From assembly GCA_013289875.1 (NCBI GenBank), contig JABCZC010000002.1, positions 51,902-115,901 on the forward strand: a stretch of 64,000 bases of DNA. Reading direction: 5' to 3'. Made by a program: the position numbers and the translations under genes. Positions 26,340-35,418 of the stretch are shown here, in pieces. Each line of letters begins with the position of its first letter. The stretch's first letter is position 1. The stretch comes from Acidobacteriota bacterium. GTDB taxonomy: Bacteria; Acidobacteriota; Terriglobia; Terriglobales; Acidobacteriaceae. Below the pieces are notes generated by a model, which saw nothing but the letters and a program-made list of their open reading frames with translations, was not told where the DNA came from and searched no databases.

Positions 26340-27037
26340 GCATCGCTCGCGTGAACAGTCTCGCATTTTCTTTCCAGGAAGTGCTCACCGCAATTCTGCG
26401 GGTGCGCTTCGAGCGGCAGCAGGTTCAGGACGCAGAAAGTTTCCGCGCGCAGATGCGCCGTTCCATACAGGCGGCGATGCAGGAGGCCCGAGCGTTGGGC
26501 TATTCGAGCGACACGGTGCAGATGAGCGTGTTCGCGGTGGTTGCCTATCTGGACGAGAGCGTGCTTAACCTGCAAAGTCCGGCGTTTGGCGACTGGGCGC
26601 GGCGTCCGTTGCAGGAGGAACTCTTCGGCGGACATCTTGCCGGCGAGACTTTCTTCCTTAACCTGAGGAAGCTTCTCGGCCAACAGGACTCCTCGGAAGT
26701 GGCCGATGCTCTGGAACTCCATTGCCTCTGCCTGCAAATGGGGTACCGCGGCCGTTACGCTCTGGGCGATTCCGGCGAATTGCATCAGTTGCTCCGCATG
26801 GCCCAGGAAAAGATTCAGCGGATTCGCGGGGCCGCACATCTGCTGCCCCTCATGGCACCGCCGGAAGTGCGTCCAGCGCGCACAAAAGATTCTTGGAGCC
26901 GTGCCTTGCTCATTACCACCTGCGTGCTCGCCGCTTTGACGGTCATTGCGTTCGGCGGTTTTGAGCTTGCCCTTGGTTCCGGAGTTTACCGGGTACAAAT
27001 GTCACAGGTGCAGAACACCAGTCTGAATGCGAGATAG
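26336..27037 (+). CDS. tssL: T6SS membrane-complex protein TssL (DotU family)
   Basis: A 233-residue TssL, an inner-membrane protein with a cytoplasmic helical domain and one C-terminal membrane helix. SVFAVVAYLDESVLN (about 64-78) and WARRPLQEELFGGHLAGETF (about 87-106) are the family's most typical blocks. CLQMGYRGRY follows near 131-140, and the membrane helix is at about 189-208. There is no peptidoglycan-binding (OmpA-like) extension, so it is the short form. The start overlaps the tssK2 stop by four bases, and the tssM GTG lies 9 bases after the stop. Confidence 0.93.
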   Translation: MSIARVNSLAFSFQEVLTAILRVRFERQQVQDAESFRAQMRRSIQAAMQEARALGYSSDTVQMSVFAVVAYLDESVLNLQSPAFGDWARRPLQEELFGGHLAGETFFLNLRKLLGQQDSSEVADALELHCLCLQMGYRGRYALGDSGELHQLLRMAQEKIQRIRGAAHLLPLMAPPEVRPARTKDSWSRALLITTCVLAALTVIAFGGFELALGSGVYRVQMSQVQNTSLNAR

Positions 27038-27046
27038 GAGCCCGCA

Positions 27047-30000
27047 GTGCTACCGATTCTGATTTCTGCCCTCATCTTCACCCTGTCCGTTGTGCTGGCC
27101 TGGCTGGCAGGCCCCATGCTTCATATCGAGGGCACCTCGCTTCTGATCCTTCGAGTCCTTCTGATTCTGCTGGGCTCTGCCGCAGCTACCGTCATTCTGG
27201 TCATTTACTTTAGAGACAAACGGCGGGATGCGGCCACGAAAAACGTGCAGGGAGGGTCGGACCTGGACACGCTGCTCCACGATGCCGAAAAGAAGCTGGC
27301 CACCGCTCAGCGAACGGGGCAAACATCCCTCGCTTCCGTTCCCCTCCTCTACATTTTGGGCGAAGGAAATTCGGCAAAGACAACATCCGTCCTCAAATCC
27401 GGGCTCGATCCGGAGCTCCTCGCCGGACAAATCTATCGCGACCAGGACGTGATGGCCACGCCGATCGTAAATCTCTGGTACACGCAGCAATGTGTAATGG
27501 TGGAAGCCGGGGATGCGGTGCGCAAGAGCCCGGCGCTCTGGAGCAAGCTGATTCGCAAGACTCGGCCTAAGGCGTACCGCTCCGCCATGGGCACGCAGGC
27601 TCCGGTGCGCGCGGCCGTGGTGTGTGTGAGCTGCGAACAGTTTCTCGGCGCGAGTGCGTCGGAAGCGGTGCTCGCCTCAGCCCGTTCCACCAACCAGATG
27701 CTGCGCAACCTTGCGCAACAACTGGGAACGGAAGTTCCGGTATACGTGATCCTTACAAAACTGGACCGCATCCCCGACTTCACAGAATATGTTCGCAACC
27801 TGACCAGCGAAGAGGCATCTCAGCCGCTTGGGATGGCCTTCGCGCGCAGCGAAGCCTCGAGCGGCCTCTATGCGGAAAAGGCGATGGCCGAGGTGTCTTC
27901 TTCCCTCGACCAGCTTATTTTCTCGCTCGGAGAATTTCGCCTCGAGCTGCTGACTCGCGAGTCGGACCAGCGAAATGTCGATCCAGTTTACGAGTTCCCA
28001 CGCGAGCTGCGAAAGCTGCGGAACAACGTGGCCTCGTATCTTGTGGAGCTTGCGCGGCCCAGCCACCTGAATGTCAACCCGTATCTGAGAGGCTTCTACT
28101 TTACCGGAGTTCGCGCGCACATTGTCGAGCAGATGGTGAGCGCTCCCGCCCGCACTCCACATGCGCCGCCCGCCGATGCCGGCGCCACGCGCATGTTCTC
28201 CGTGCAACAGGCGCAAGCAGCAAGCCCAGCGCCCGCGCCGCAGGTTGTGTCACAAAAGGTAGCGCAATGGTGCTTCCTGCCGAAGCTCTTCCCTGTCGTG
28301 ATCCTCCAGGATCGGACCGCTCTGGCGAGCACGAGTAACAGCGGCAGAACGCATGTCTTCCGTCGTGTCGTTTTTGCCACCGCCTCTCTCCTTTTGCTGG
28401 CGTATCTTGTCTGCCTCGTCATTTCCTATGGCAACAACTCCAAACTCGAACACCAGATAGCGTCGGCCGCTAATGTGCTTCCCACCAGAAACGTTCCGGC
28501 AGGTACGCTTGCATCTGTGGAGGAGTTGAGGGCACTCAACCAGCTGCGCACAGCGCTCTTGCAATTAGTTAACTATCGGCAGCAGGGTCCTCCGTTGATG
28601 TATCGGTGGGGTCTATATCACGGAGACCAATTACTGGAGGCGGCACGGCATATTTACTTCGATCGCTTCCAGCGCCTGCTGCTGGCCAACACGCAGAACA
28701 ACCTGGTAGCAGCACTCAACGCCCTTCCGGCTGCTTCGCAACCGGACTCCGATTACAACGCCGGGTACAATCCGCTAAAAGCGTATCTGATCACGACCAC
28801 CAATCCCGACAAGAGCACGCGAGAGTTTTTGACTCCTGTGCTGATGCAGTACTGGCTGAACGGGCGTCCTCCGGACACCGAAGAACAAAAGCAGCTGGCA
28901 CAGTTACAGTTTGATTTTTACGCCAATGAGTTGCGGTCGGGAAATCCGTATTCCATAGCGCCGGCCGTACCAACCGTCAATCATGCTCGCGCATACCTGG
29001 CCAGCTTCGGCGGCTTCGAGCGTATCTATCAGCAGATGGTGAACGCTGCAAATAAAGTCGCGCCAACAATTGACTTCAACCGATTGTATCCGGGCTCGGC
29101 ATCAGTCGTTTTCGAATCGTACATAGTGCCGGGAGCGTTTACACGCACCGGATTCACCTTCATGCAGGACGCAATCCAGCACCCGGACCGTTACTTCAGC
29201 GGCGAAGCGTGGGTGCTCGGGGACCAGGCTCCTTCCACTCTGGATCGCGCCGGCCTCACGCAGAAACTGACGAGCCGTTATCAGGGCGACTATGAATCGC
29301 AGTGGCGCTCGTACCTGCATTCCGCGCGTGTCGTCTCGTATAGCAATCTTAAAGACGCAAGCGTGAAGCTAACAACATTGTCGAACCCGAATTCGCCGCT
29401 GTTGGCGTTGATCTGTGTTGCTTCACACAACACCGCCAACACAAATCCGGATATCTCGAAAGAATTTCAGCCGACCCAGGCTTTGGTTTTGCCTGAAGAC
29501 TGCACGGTGAAGCTGATGTCTCAGGGCAATACGGGCTACATAAACAGCCTCGTGGGTCTTCAGGGCAGCATTTCGCAGGCGTTGGGAGACATTACGCCGA
29601 ACGATCCAAACAAATTCCAGCCCGTTATCGCCGCGGCGATCGGCGCACACGGCGCTGTAAGCCAGACCGCTCAGGCATTCGACATCGATCCGCAGGCGCA
29701 TATTGAGGAAATCGTTCGTTCGCTCCTGCTTGCTCCGATTACTTCTACAGAGGCCCTCGCAAAACCCGGGCCACTAAGCGCCGGTCCGCTGTGCGCCAGC
29801 CTTGCGCCGTTGATGACCAAATTCCCGTTTTCGCCAAATGCAACCGCCGAAGCGAGCACCGTCGAAGTCGCGGCTGTCTTCCAACCAGGAACGGGCTCCC
29901 TGTGGCAGTTCTACGACTCTACCTTAAAGCCATTACTGGTTCAGCAAGGCACGTCCTACGCAGCCGCCTTGAATGCTCCGCAAAGGGTGAATCCCGTGTT

Positions 30001-30469
30001 CGTGCAGTTCTTTAATAAGGCGGCCAGCGTGTCGACCCTTATGTACCCGACCGGAGCGACTTCGCCAAATCTCGCGTTCACGGCACACATTCTGCCTTCA
30101 AGGGGAATACAAAGTGTCACGCTTGTTGTCGATGCGCAGAGACTCGCCGGTTCTGACGTTTCGAAGGCGATCACCTGGTCGGCACAAACCGCCCAACAGG
30201 CGCAGCTGATCGCAACTTACGAAACTGGCAGTCTCCCTTTGCTGCAATTCAACGGACCGTGGGCACTTTTCCACCTCATTGACAAGGGCCATGTGGTGCA
30301 GGCTGGCAACCCTGGGCGACTGGATTACCCTCTCGAGGTATCCAATACTCCCATCGTGGTCAATGGAACGCCGCTGGTTGTGCACATTGAATTGTCCGGG
30401 CCGGGAGCGAGCCTGCTCATGCCGGGAGGGTTGAACGGTCTCCACTGCGTTCCGAAAGTGACTCAGTGA
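27047..30469 (+). CDS. tssM: T6SS membrane-complex protein TssM (IcmF family)
   Basis: A 1140-residue TssM, the inner-membrane spine of the complex. Two N-terminal membrane helices (about 1-21 and 34-54) precede the cytoplasmic NTPase-like domain. A third helix lies near 447-466 (ASLLLLAYLVCLVISYG), followed by the large periplasmic part. The P-loop position reads GEGNSAKTT (105-113): the last glycine before the lysine is alanine, so nucleotide binding is doubtful. PGAFTRTGF near residue 690 belongs to the conserved C-terminal region. The start is GTG with AGGAG six bases upstream. The 3' end overlaps the convergent PP2C gene by 7 bases. Confidence 0.94.
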   Translation: MLPILISALIFTLSVVLAWLAGPMLHIEGTSLLILRVLLILLGSAAATVILVIYFRDKRRDAATKNVQGGSDLDTLLHDAEKKLATAQRTGQTSLASVPLLYILGEGNSAKTTSVLKSGLDPELLAGQIYRDQDVMATPIVNLWYTQQCVMVEAGDAVRKSPALWSKLIRKTRPKAYRSAMGTQAPVRAAVVCVSCEQFLGASASEAVLASARSTNQMLRNLAQQLGTEVPVYVILTKLDRIPDFTEYVRNLTSEEASQPLGMAFARSEASSGLYAEKAMAEVSSSLDQLIFSLGEFRLELLTRESDQRNVDPVYEFPRELRKLRNNVASYLVELARPSHLNVNPYLRGFYFTGVRAHIVEQMVSAPARTPHAPPADAGATRMFSVQQAQAASPAPAPQVVSQKVAQWCFLPKLFPVVILQDRTALASTSNSGRTHVFRRVVFATASLLLLAYLVCLVISYGNNSKLEHQIASAANVLPTRNVPAGTLASVEELRALNQLRTALLQLVNYRQQGPPLMYRWGLYHGDQLLEAARHIYFDRFQRLLLANTQNNLVAALNALPAASQPDSDYNAGYNPLKAYLITTTNPDKSTREFLTPVLMQYWLNGRPPDTEEQKQLAQLQFDFYANELRSGNPYSIAPAVPTVNHARAYLASFGGFERIYQQMVNAANKVAPTIDFNRLYPGSASVVFESYIVPGAFTRTGFTFMQDAIQHPDRYFSGEAWVLGDQAPSTLDRAGLTQKLTSRYQGDYESQWRSYLHSARVVSYSNLKDASVKLTTLSNPNSPLLALICVASHNTANTNPDISKEFQPTQALVLPEDCTVKLMSQGNTGYINSLVGLQGSISQALGDITPNDPNKFQPVIAAAIGAHGAVSQTAQAFDIDPQAHIEEIVRSLLLAPITSTEALAKPGPLSAGPLCASLAPLMTKFPFSPNATAEASTVEVAAVFQPGTGSLWQFYDSTLKPLLVQQGTSYAAALNAPQRVNPVFVQFFNKAASVSTLMYPTGATSPNLAFTAHILPSRGIQSVTLVVDAQRLAGSDVSKAITWSAQTAQQAQLIATYETGSLPLLQFNGPWALFHLIDKGHVVQAGNPGRLDYPLEVSNTPIVVNGTPLVVHIELSGPGASLLMPGGLNGLHCVPKVTQ

Positions 30470-31248
30470 GGCAGCGTCTCGAGTTCGGCGGTCGGGGTAG
30501 GCTCAGCGGCTTCGCTGAATCGCAGGAGCAGGCAAGTGACGTTATCGACCGCACCCTGCTCTTTGGCTGTGTTGATCAACGCCTCGCATGCCGCCGGAAG
30601 ATCGGGGCTTGAAAGAATCAGCTTTGCGATGGCCTCCGCATCGGCATAACGGGTGAGACCATCGGTGGTCAGCAGCACGATGTCTCCAGGCTCGACCGCC
30701 GCGGTGAAGAGATCGGGCTCCACTGTCTCCGTAGTCCCGATGGCGCGCGTAATCAACGATTGTAGCGGTGACGATCCGGCGTCGTCCGCACTCATAACTC
30801 CGTTTCGCACCTGCTCGGCAACGAAGGAATGGTCAAGAGTGATCTGCGCGCATCCACCGCTGCGAAGAAAATACGCGCGACTGTCGCCGACGTTTCCGAT
30901 CACAATCTTTCGACCTTCCACGCAGGCCGAAACCAGCGTCGTCCCCATGCCACGCAGATCGTCGTTATCCTGTGCGAGCAAACATACCTGGCGGTTTGCA
31001 TAGAGGATTGAGTGGTACAAACGTTCCTCTCCTGAACCCCACAAGGCCTGTTGACTGAAGTAGTGCACCAATTCGCTGACCGCCATACTGCTTGCGATCT
31101 CGCCGGCTGCCATTCCACCCATTCCGTCACAGACTGCAAAGATCTGCGTAGATAGGTCATAGCCGAAGCTATCTTCATTGTTCGAGCGCTTACAACCCAC
31201 GTCGGTTAAAGCTGCGACTTCAAGTCTCAATAAAGTTTGGCTTTCCAT
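30463..31248 (-). CDS. PP2C-type protein serine/threonine phosphatase (PppA/Stp1-like)
   Basis: A metal-dependent phosphatase of 261 residues from the chosen ATG. Motifs: TDVGCKRSNNEDSFGYD at the start, FAVCDGMGGMAAGEIAS with the metal-binding DGMGG, GNVGDSRAYFLRSG, LDHSF, and the late DIVLLTTDGLTRY and AVDNVTCLLLRF. In some T6SS loci such an enzyme (PppA) reverses threonine phosphorylation that switches the system on. Here it touches the tssM 3' end, but no partner Ser/Thr kinase or FHA protein is in the window. A TTG at 31311 would add 21 residues; the ATG at 31248 has a GAAGAAAG upstream and a start nearer to family usage. Confidence 0.85.
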   Translation of the reverse strand: MESQTLLRLEVAALTDVGCKRSNNEDSFGYDLSTQIFAVCDGMGGMAAGEIASSMAVSELVHYFSQQALWGSGEERLYHSILYANRQVCLLAQDNDDLRGMGTTLVSACVEGRKIVIGNVGDSRAYFLRSGGCAQITLDHSFVAEQVRNGVMSADDAGSSPLQSLITRAIGTTETVEPDLFTAAVEPGDIVLLTTDGLTRYADAEAIAKLILSSPDLPAACEALINTAKEQGAVDNVTCLLLRFSEAAEPTPTAELETLPH

Positions 31249-31408
31249 CGTAGAAACTTTCTTCGCCCGGGGATAACAGCTCGCGTTGAGATGGCTTTCA
31301 GAGCTGGGCAATCCCTGTCGTGGGGTGCGCGATTAGACTGCCAGAACCGGCGTTAGCCTGTAAAGACCCACGGGGTCGATCTCCCCTGCCCAACAGGACA
31401 CCTGATTT

Positions 31409-32230
31409 TCAAAGCATCTGGCCAGCCTGGGTTTGAACAGGCGGCTCGTTCTCTGTAGACGGCATTTCAGCAACTTGCTTCAAGAATTTCCGCAAGACCT
31501 CTTCTCCTGTTCCGGAAACGTGCTCGCCGGGCTTTTCGCCGCCCTTCCCCCACGCGAGCAGAAAGACCAGAGGAATCCAGCCGCGGGGATCCTGTGCCAG
31601 TTGTTGTCCGAACGTGTAGAGAACGCGCGAGAGCTTAAGAGGCAGGCGAACGCCGGCGACCTGGTTCACAGACGGATCCTGGCACAGCGCCGGAGGCGAG
31701 GTCACGAGGTATTCGCGGCAACTCAGCGGACGCATCGGATGGATGCTGCAACTCTCGTTTTCAAGAAACGGACATGCAACTGCGGCATGGAAGTAGTCAA
31801 TGGCCAGTTGCGTAGTCTCCTCTTGATTCTTCACCCATCGAAGGTCGAGAATTTTCTCGATTACCTCCGCATCGCGCAACGCCAGCAAAGCGCGATGAAA
31901 CCGTCCTTCGAGTTCCGCGCGTCGATCCTCGGGTAACATTTGCAGCCATTCGGTTAAGGCTTCCGCTTCAAAAAAGCTCACCGGCACGAGTTGGCGGCAG
32001 CAAGCCCCGCACCCGGCCCTGCAGGAGACGGGCGAGCCTGCCTGCTCGGCTTCTTCACTGATTTTTCCGATGATTGCATTTTCCAGGGTCTGAATAATCG
32101 GCAAGATCTGCGTAAGCGTCGTCTGTCCCACCGGCAGGTTCGCACTGGCGTTCAGTAAACCGCCGCCGACAGGCAGAGCGAAAGTGGCCCTCACCGTTGT
32201 TGAAGAAGCCTTCTCCGAGGAGCTAAACAT
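31409..32230 (-). CDS. YkgJ-family cysteine-cluster protein
   Basis: A 273-residue protein from the chosen ATG (a GTG at 32257 would add nine residues). It carries two Cys clusters: CRAGCGACCRQ, then ACPFLENESCSIHPMRPLSC. This is the YkgJ/CxxCxxCC family, thought to bind zinc or an iron-sulfur cluster through eight conserved cysteines; function is unknown in most bacteria. The part before the first cluster is predicted helical, and the C-terminal 90 residues have no recognisable domain. It lies just beyond the T6SS block, on the same strand as the DUF2339 gene and 67 bases after it, so the two may be co-transcribed. Confidence 0.82.
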   Translation of the reverse strand: MFSSSEKASSTTVRATFALPVGGGLLNASANLPVGQTTLTQILPIIQTLENAIIGKISEEAEQAGSPVSCRAGCGACCRQLVPVSFFEAEALTEWLQMLPEDRRAELEGRFHRALLALRDAEVIEKILDLRWVKNQEETTQLAIDYFHAAVACPFLENESCSIHPMRPLSCREYLVTSPPALCQDPSVNQVAGVRLPLKLSRVLYTFGQQLAQDPRGWIPLVFLLAWGKGGEKPGEHVSGTGEEVLRKFLKQVAEMPSTENEPPVQTQAGQML

Positions 32231-32297
32231 AATCCGCCACAACCGTCTGCTGGGCACGTCTCCGATGGGTTCCAGGAGAGAAGCCGCATTTCTTGCA

Positions 32298-35200
32298 TTA
32301 TAGGAACTTCAGGATCGCTTCGCGGTAGCGGGTATAGAGGAACGAAACCAGCAGCAGCGCAATGCCCATCACAATCAAGGTGATATAGCGATCAGTTGGA
32401 GCGAGATGCCAAACGTCGACCAACAGAATCTTGCCGACGCCGAGCAACAAAAGTCCGAGGCCGGCGAAACGGTAACTCCGTTCGTGAACAAAGAGTGCCA
32501 GGAGAAAAACTCCGACACCCAGCGCGCTCCATGTGACCGTGATCATGCCCGCGCGCATTTCGCGGGCCAACATGATTGTTACGAGGAATAGAGGAGCAAA
32601 GAAGAGAAGCTGTTCCGGACGGGAGACAACAAGCTTTGCCCATCCAAGCCAGCCATCGCACGGATTCACTACATCGTCGCGCCTGCGAAGGCGAAATGCA
32701 ATGGTCAGGGCCATAAACAGAATCGCGGAAGCAATGCCGACACAGGCAACTCGTCCGTGCAGAAAAGAAGACCCAACCATGCTTGCCGCTGAAAGGTTAA
32801 ACAACAGAGCGCGAGCAAAGACAGCGACGGCAAGTACCAGTCCCTGAACCAGAAACAGACGACGATTGAGGATCCAAGCTACCCCGAGCAGCAAAGGCAC
32901 AGGAAGGGCCCATGCAATCACCACCCATTCGGCCTTGACTTCGAAGTACATCAGAGCCGCGAGCGCAATGGTTCCACAGCAGGCAGCCACGTTTTCGGCA
33001 ATGCGGTCGAAGGGTGTGCTGCCGCTTTGCCTCAATCGCTCATAAGCCCAGAAGTATGCAGCGATCAACGGCAGCACGGTGTAGATACGAGGACTGAGGA
33101 GTTGTCCGGACTCGGCTGCGCTCAGGTTTACAAAGAAGATGCGCAAGAAGCTGGCCGCGAGAATCAGAACTCCCTGGTGCCGCAGATAGGCGTGATTACG
33201 GAGAATTCCGATCTCACAAAGCAATAAGCCCAGCACTCCCCAGCCAACAGCGACGCTAACCGGCAGCAGTTCGTACCACACCAGCAGTGCAAGCAGGATC
33301 GACCCAGCCCACGAATAGGCAATTGGAATGTAAGCCTGGTGAAGATTGCCGGCGTTCTTCTTCCTGCGCGTGCCGAGATAGAAGAGCCCGCTCGCAACGG
33401 TTACGGTGATCGTGCGCTGCGTCGTGAACATCCAGCGGCTCGTTGAGGGAAAATTGATCACAATCACTCGAAAGAAAGATGCAGCAGAAAGTAGATCGCA
33501 CTGAAGTGCGAGATCGCTGGATTTCCACTTATCGGCTGCAATTCCGAGTGCAATTGCCAGGACCATCCAGGCGACGACTGTCTGGTTGCCGGGAAAGAAG
33601 ACCCACAAACCCGCCGCTGCGGAGAGCAGACCAAAGTAAGACATCACCCGAAGCGAGATAGTGTCGTCATCCGCCGCTGCAATCTCCGGCCATCGGCGCG
33701 GCGCGGCCTGGGAGTTGAACCAATAGATGGCTGCTCCGCACGCGAGAGCGACCGCCGTACTCCAGTGACGATCTGCATCCGCGTGGACCGCCCGAAGAGA
33801 AAGGACTGGAACCGCTTCTCGTACGACCAATTGGAAAGCTGCGGCGAATCCGGCGAGCATTCCCAGCCTGCGGAAAACAGCTTCGCGCATGCGGAGGCCG
33901 CTGATAAAGAGAACCTCCGCTTCAAGCAGCCAGAACAAGGACCAATGGGCTCCACGGTAGCGGAACGGAATGGCCGCCAAGAACAATGCCGCACCAATGG
34001 TGGAGAGTACGATGAATGCGCTGCGCCGGCGAGGCCGCGCATAACACCCGAAAAGTATCTCAGCCGCGCCAATTGCAAGGAGCGCCCAGAACGCCCACTC
34101 CGGGTGCGCGGCCTGGTATTTGAGCAAACCCAGAACTCCCCCAGAATTGAGAACCGCAGTAATCGAAGTAAGCAGATCTTCGCGATCGTCCCGCGGAATG
34201 CGCTGAATGTAAGCAATTCGAAAGATGAGCCAGTAAAGAAGGATCAGGCCAGCGCTGGGGAAGAACTCCGGAAACGGCTGGCCGGGTCCGCCATGAGCGC
34301 GAAGAACACGATCCAGCCAGAGGAAATGGTTCAGATAAACTCCAACCAGACCAGCAAGTTCAAGCTCCGCCCAATGCTCGCGACTAGTTACATACACAAG
34401 TCCCATTGCCAGCACTGCGCCCGCAACCAGGCTGAATACTGTGACCTGACTGATGGTCACGGTGGAGAAGGCCAGTAAAAACGCCAGCCCGGTCACCACC
34501 TGCGATTCGTAACGCAACGAGTGCCATACCATGCCGGTCGCGATCAGGACCATCAGGACCAGATCGATGGCCTGCGAAGAGAGGACCCTTGTAGCGGGAA
34601 CGTGGTACATCGCATAGGCGGTAAAAAATGTGAGTGCCCACCCGCCTCCGATACCTGCGCGCGCAAAGATCCGGTACTTAGCACGGCGCTCCAGAAACAG
34701 CCCACCGACCAGCAGAGTTCCACTCACGGCGAATCCGACCACGATCTTGCCCAGAGCTCCCAGAGTTCTGAGTTGATATGCGAGGAAGAAAGCCACGCCA
34801 AAGACAAGAATCACAATGCCGAGCTTGTTGAGCCAGTTAGCGCCCAACCTTTCTTCGAGCGATACCAGCCGGCGAGCGGGTGCGGCGTGTTCCTTATCCT
34901 GCGCTATGAGAGCGGGCGCTTCTGGCGGTGCTTCGCGTGGCCGAGCGGGTGGCGTTGAAGTTGGGACGCCAACTGGATCGCGTTTGCCGGCCGCGGCTTC
35001 CTCCAGATCGACCGCTGCGCTCAGAGGTCGAAGCTGTGCCGTTGCCGGCAGGGCCTGCTGTACATCCGCAGGAGCAACGATCGGTTGTGCGGGAGCATTT
35101 GGCTGCGGTGGTGTAGGCCACTCGACCGGCGTGGCTGGTATCGCTTGGGGCTGATTCGGGCGCACGGCTTGCAGCTTTTCGATCTCGAGCGCTCGAACCC

Positions 35201-35321
35201 GCGCATTGAGCAACTCAAGCCGTTTGAGCAGTTCGGCATCGATCGTTTCCCGCCGTTGGCGATCGCGGGATCGGATAACCATCCAGACGACGATTAACGC
35301 CAGAAGCAGCAGGTATTCCAT
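32298..35321 (-). CDS. DUF2339 large polytopic membrane protein
   Basis: A 1007-residue protein. It opens with one membrane helix (MEYLLLLALIVVWMVI), a short coiled coil (about 28-55), and a Pro/Ala-rich linker to about 150. The signature SLEERLGANWLNKLGIVILV follows, then more than twenty hydrophobic helices to the end. That order defines DUF2339, a family common in Acidobacteria and some Proteobacteria with no known biochemical role; an envelope or polysaccharide function has been guessed from neighbourhoods only. No active-site motif is visible. The C-terminal helices end in RYREAILKFL. It is 97 bases upstream, in sequence terms, of the efflux outer-membrane gene. Confidence 0.85.
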   Translation of the reverse strand: MEYLLLLALIVVWMVIRSRDRQRRETIDAELLKRLELLNARVRALEIEKLQAVRPNQPQAIPATPVEWPTPPQPNAPAQPIVAPADVQQALPATAQLRPLSAAVDLEEAAAGKRDPVGVPTSTPPARPREAPPEAPALIAQDKEHAAPARRLVSLEERLGANWLNKLGIVILVFGVAFFLAYQLRTLGALGKIVVGFAVSGTLLVGGLFLERRAKYRIFARAGIGGGWALTFFTAYAMYHVPATRVLSSQAIDLVLMVLIATGMVWHSLRYESQVVTGLAFLLAFSTVTISQVTVFSLVAGAVLAMGLVYVTSREHWAELELAGLVGVYLNHFLWLDRVLRAHGGPGQPFPEFFPSAGLILLYWLIFRIAYIQRIPRDDREDLLTSITAVLNSGGVLGLLKYQAAHPEWAFWALLAIGAAEILFGCYARPRRRSAFIVLSTIGAALFLAAIPFRYRGAHWSLFWLLEAEVLFISGLRMREAVFRRLGMLAGFAAAFQLVVREAVPVLSLRAVHADADRHWSTAVALACGAAIYWFNSQAAPRRWPEIAAADDDTISLRVMSYFGLLSAAAGLWVFFPGNQTVVAWMVLAIALGIAADKWKSSDLALQCDLLSAASFFRVIVINFPSTSRWMFTTQRTITVTVASGLFYLGTRRKKNAGNLHQAYIPIAYSWAGSILLALLVWYELLPVSVAVGWGVLGLLLCEIGILRNHAYLRHQGVLILAASFLRIFFVNLSAAESGQLLSPRIYTVLPLIAAYFWAYERLRQSGSTPFDRIAENVAACCGTIALAALMYFEVKAEWVVIAWALPVPLLLGVAWILNRRLFLVQGLVLAVAVFARALLFNLSAASMVGSSFLHGRVACVGIASAILFMALTIAFRLRRRDDVVNPCDGWLGWAKLVVSRPEQLLFFAPLFLVTIMLAREMRAGMITVTWSALGVGVFLLALFVHERSYRFAGLGLLLLGVGKILLVDVWHLAPTDRYITLIVMGIALLLVSFLYTRYREAILKFL

Positions 35322-35418
35322 AGGATGAGTTGAGCGGAATTATCCCACGCTGCAACATAATCACTAACGAAATAATGCAGGCCACTCCCGGAATTGTTCT
35401 GCTAAAGAGTCAGGCCTT

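Larger units (their letters stand above)
6822..31248. other. Type VI secretion system locus
   Basis: One continuous block holds tssA, B, C, E, F, G, H, I, D, L and M, two tssK, tagJ, PAAR, a DcrB/Eag-like gene, the proline-rich repeat gene and a PP2C phosphatase. It has a divergent layout from the tssB/tssK1 gap. TagJ and ClpV place it in the general T6SS-i group. No tssJ, FHA gene, kinase or recognisable effector-immunity pair is present in the block. Confidence 0.9.

Noticed and set aside
29105..29150. PGAFTRTGF in TssM, similar to the GEFTRM repeat of the Pro-rich protein
   Set aside because: It belongs to the conserved C-terminal region of TssM; the likeness over five residues is probably chance.
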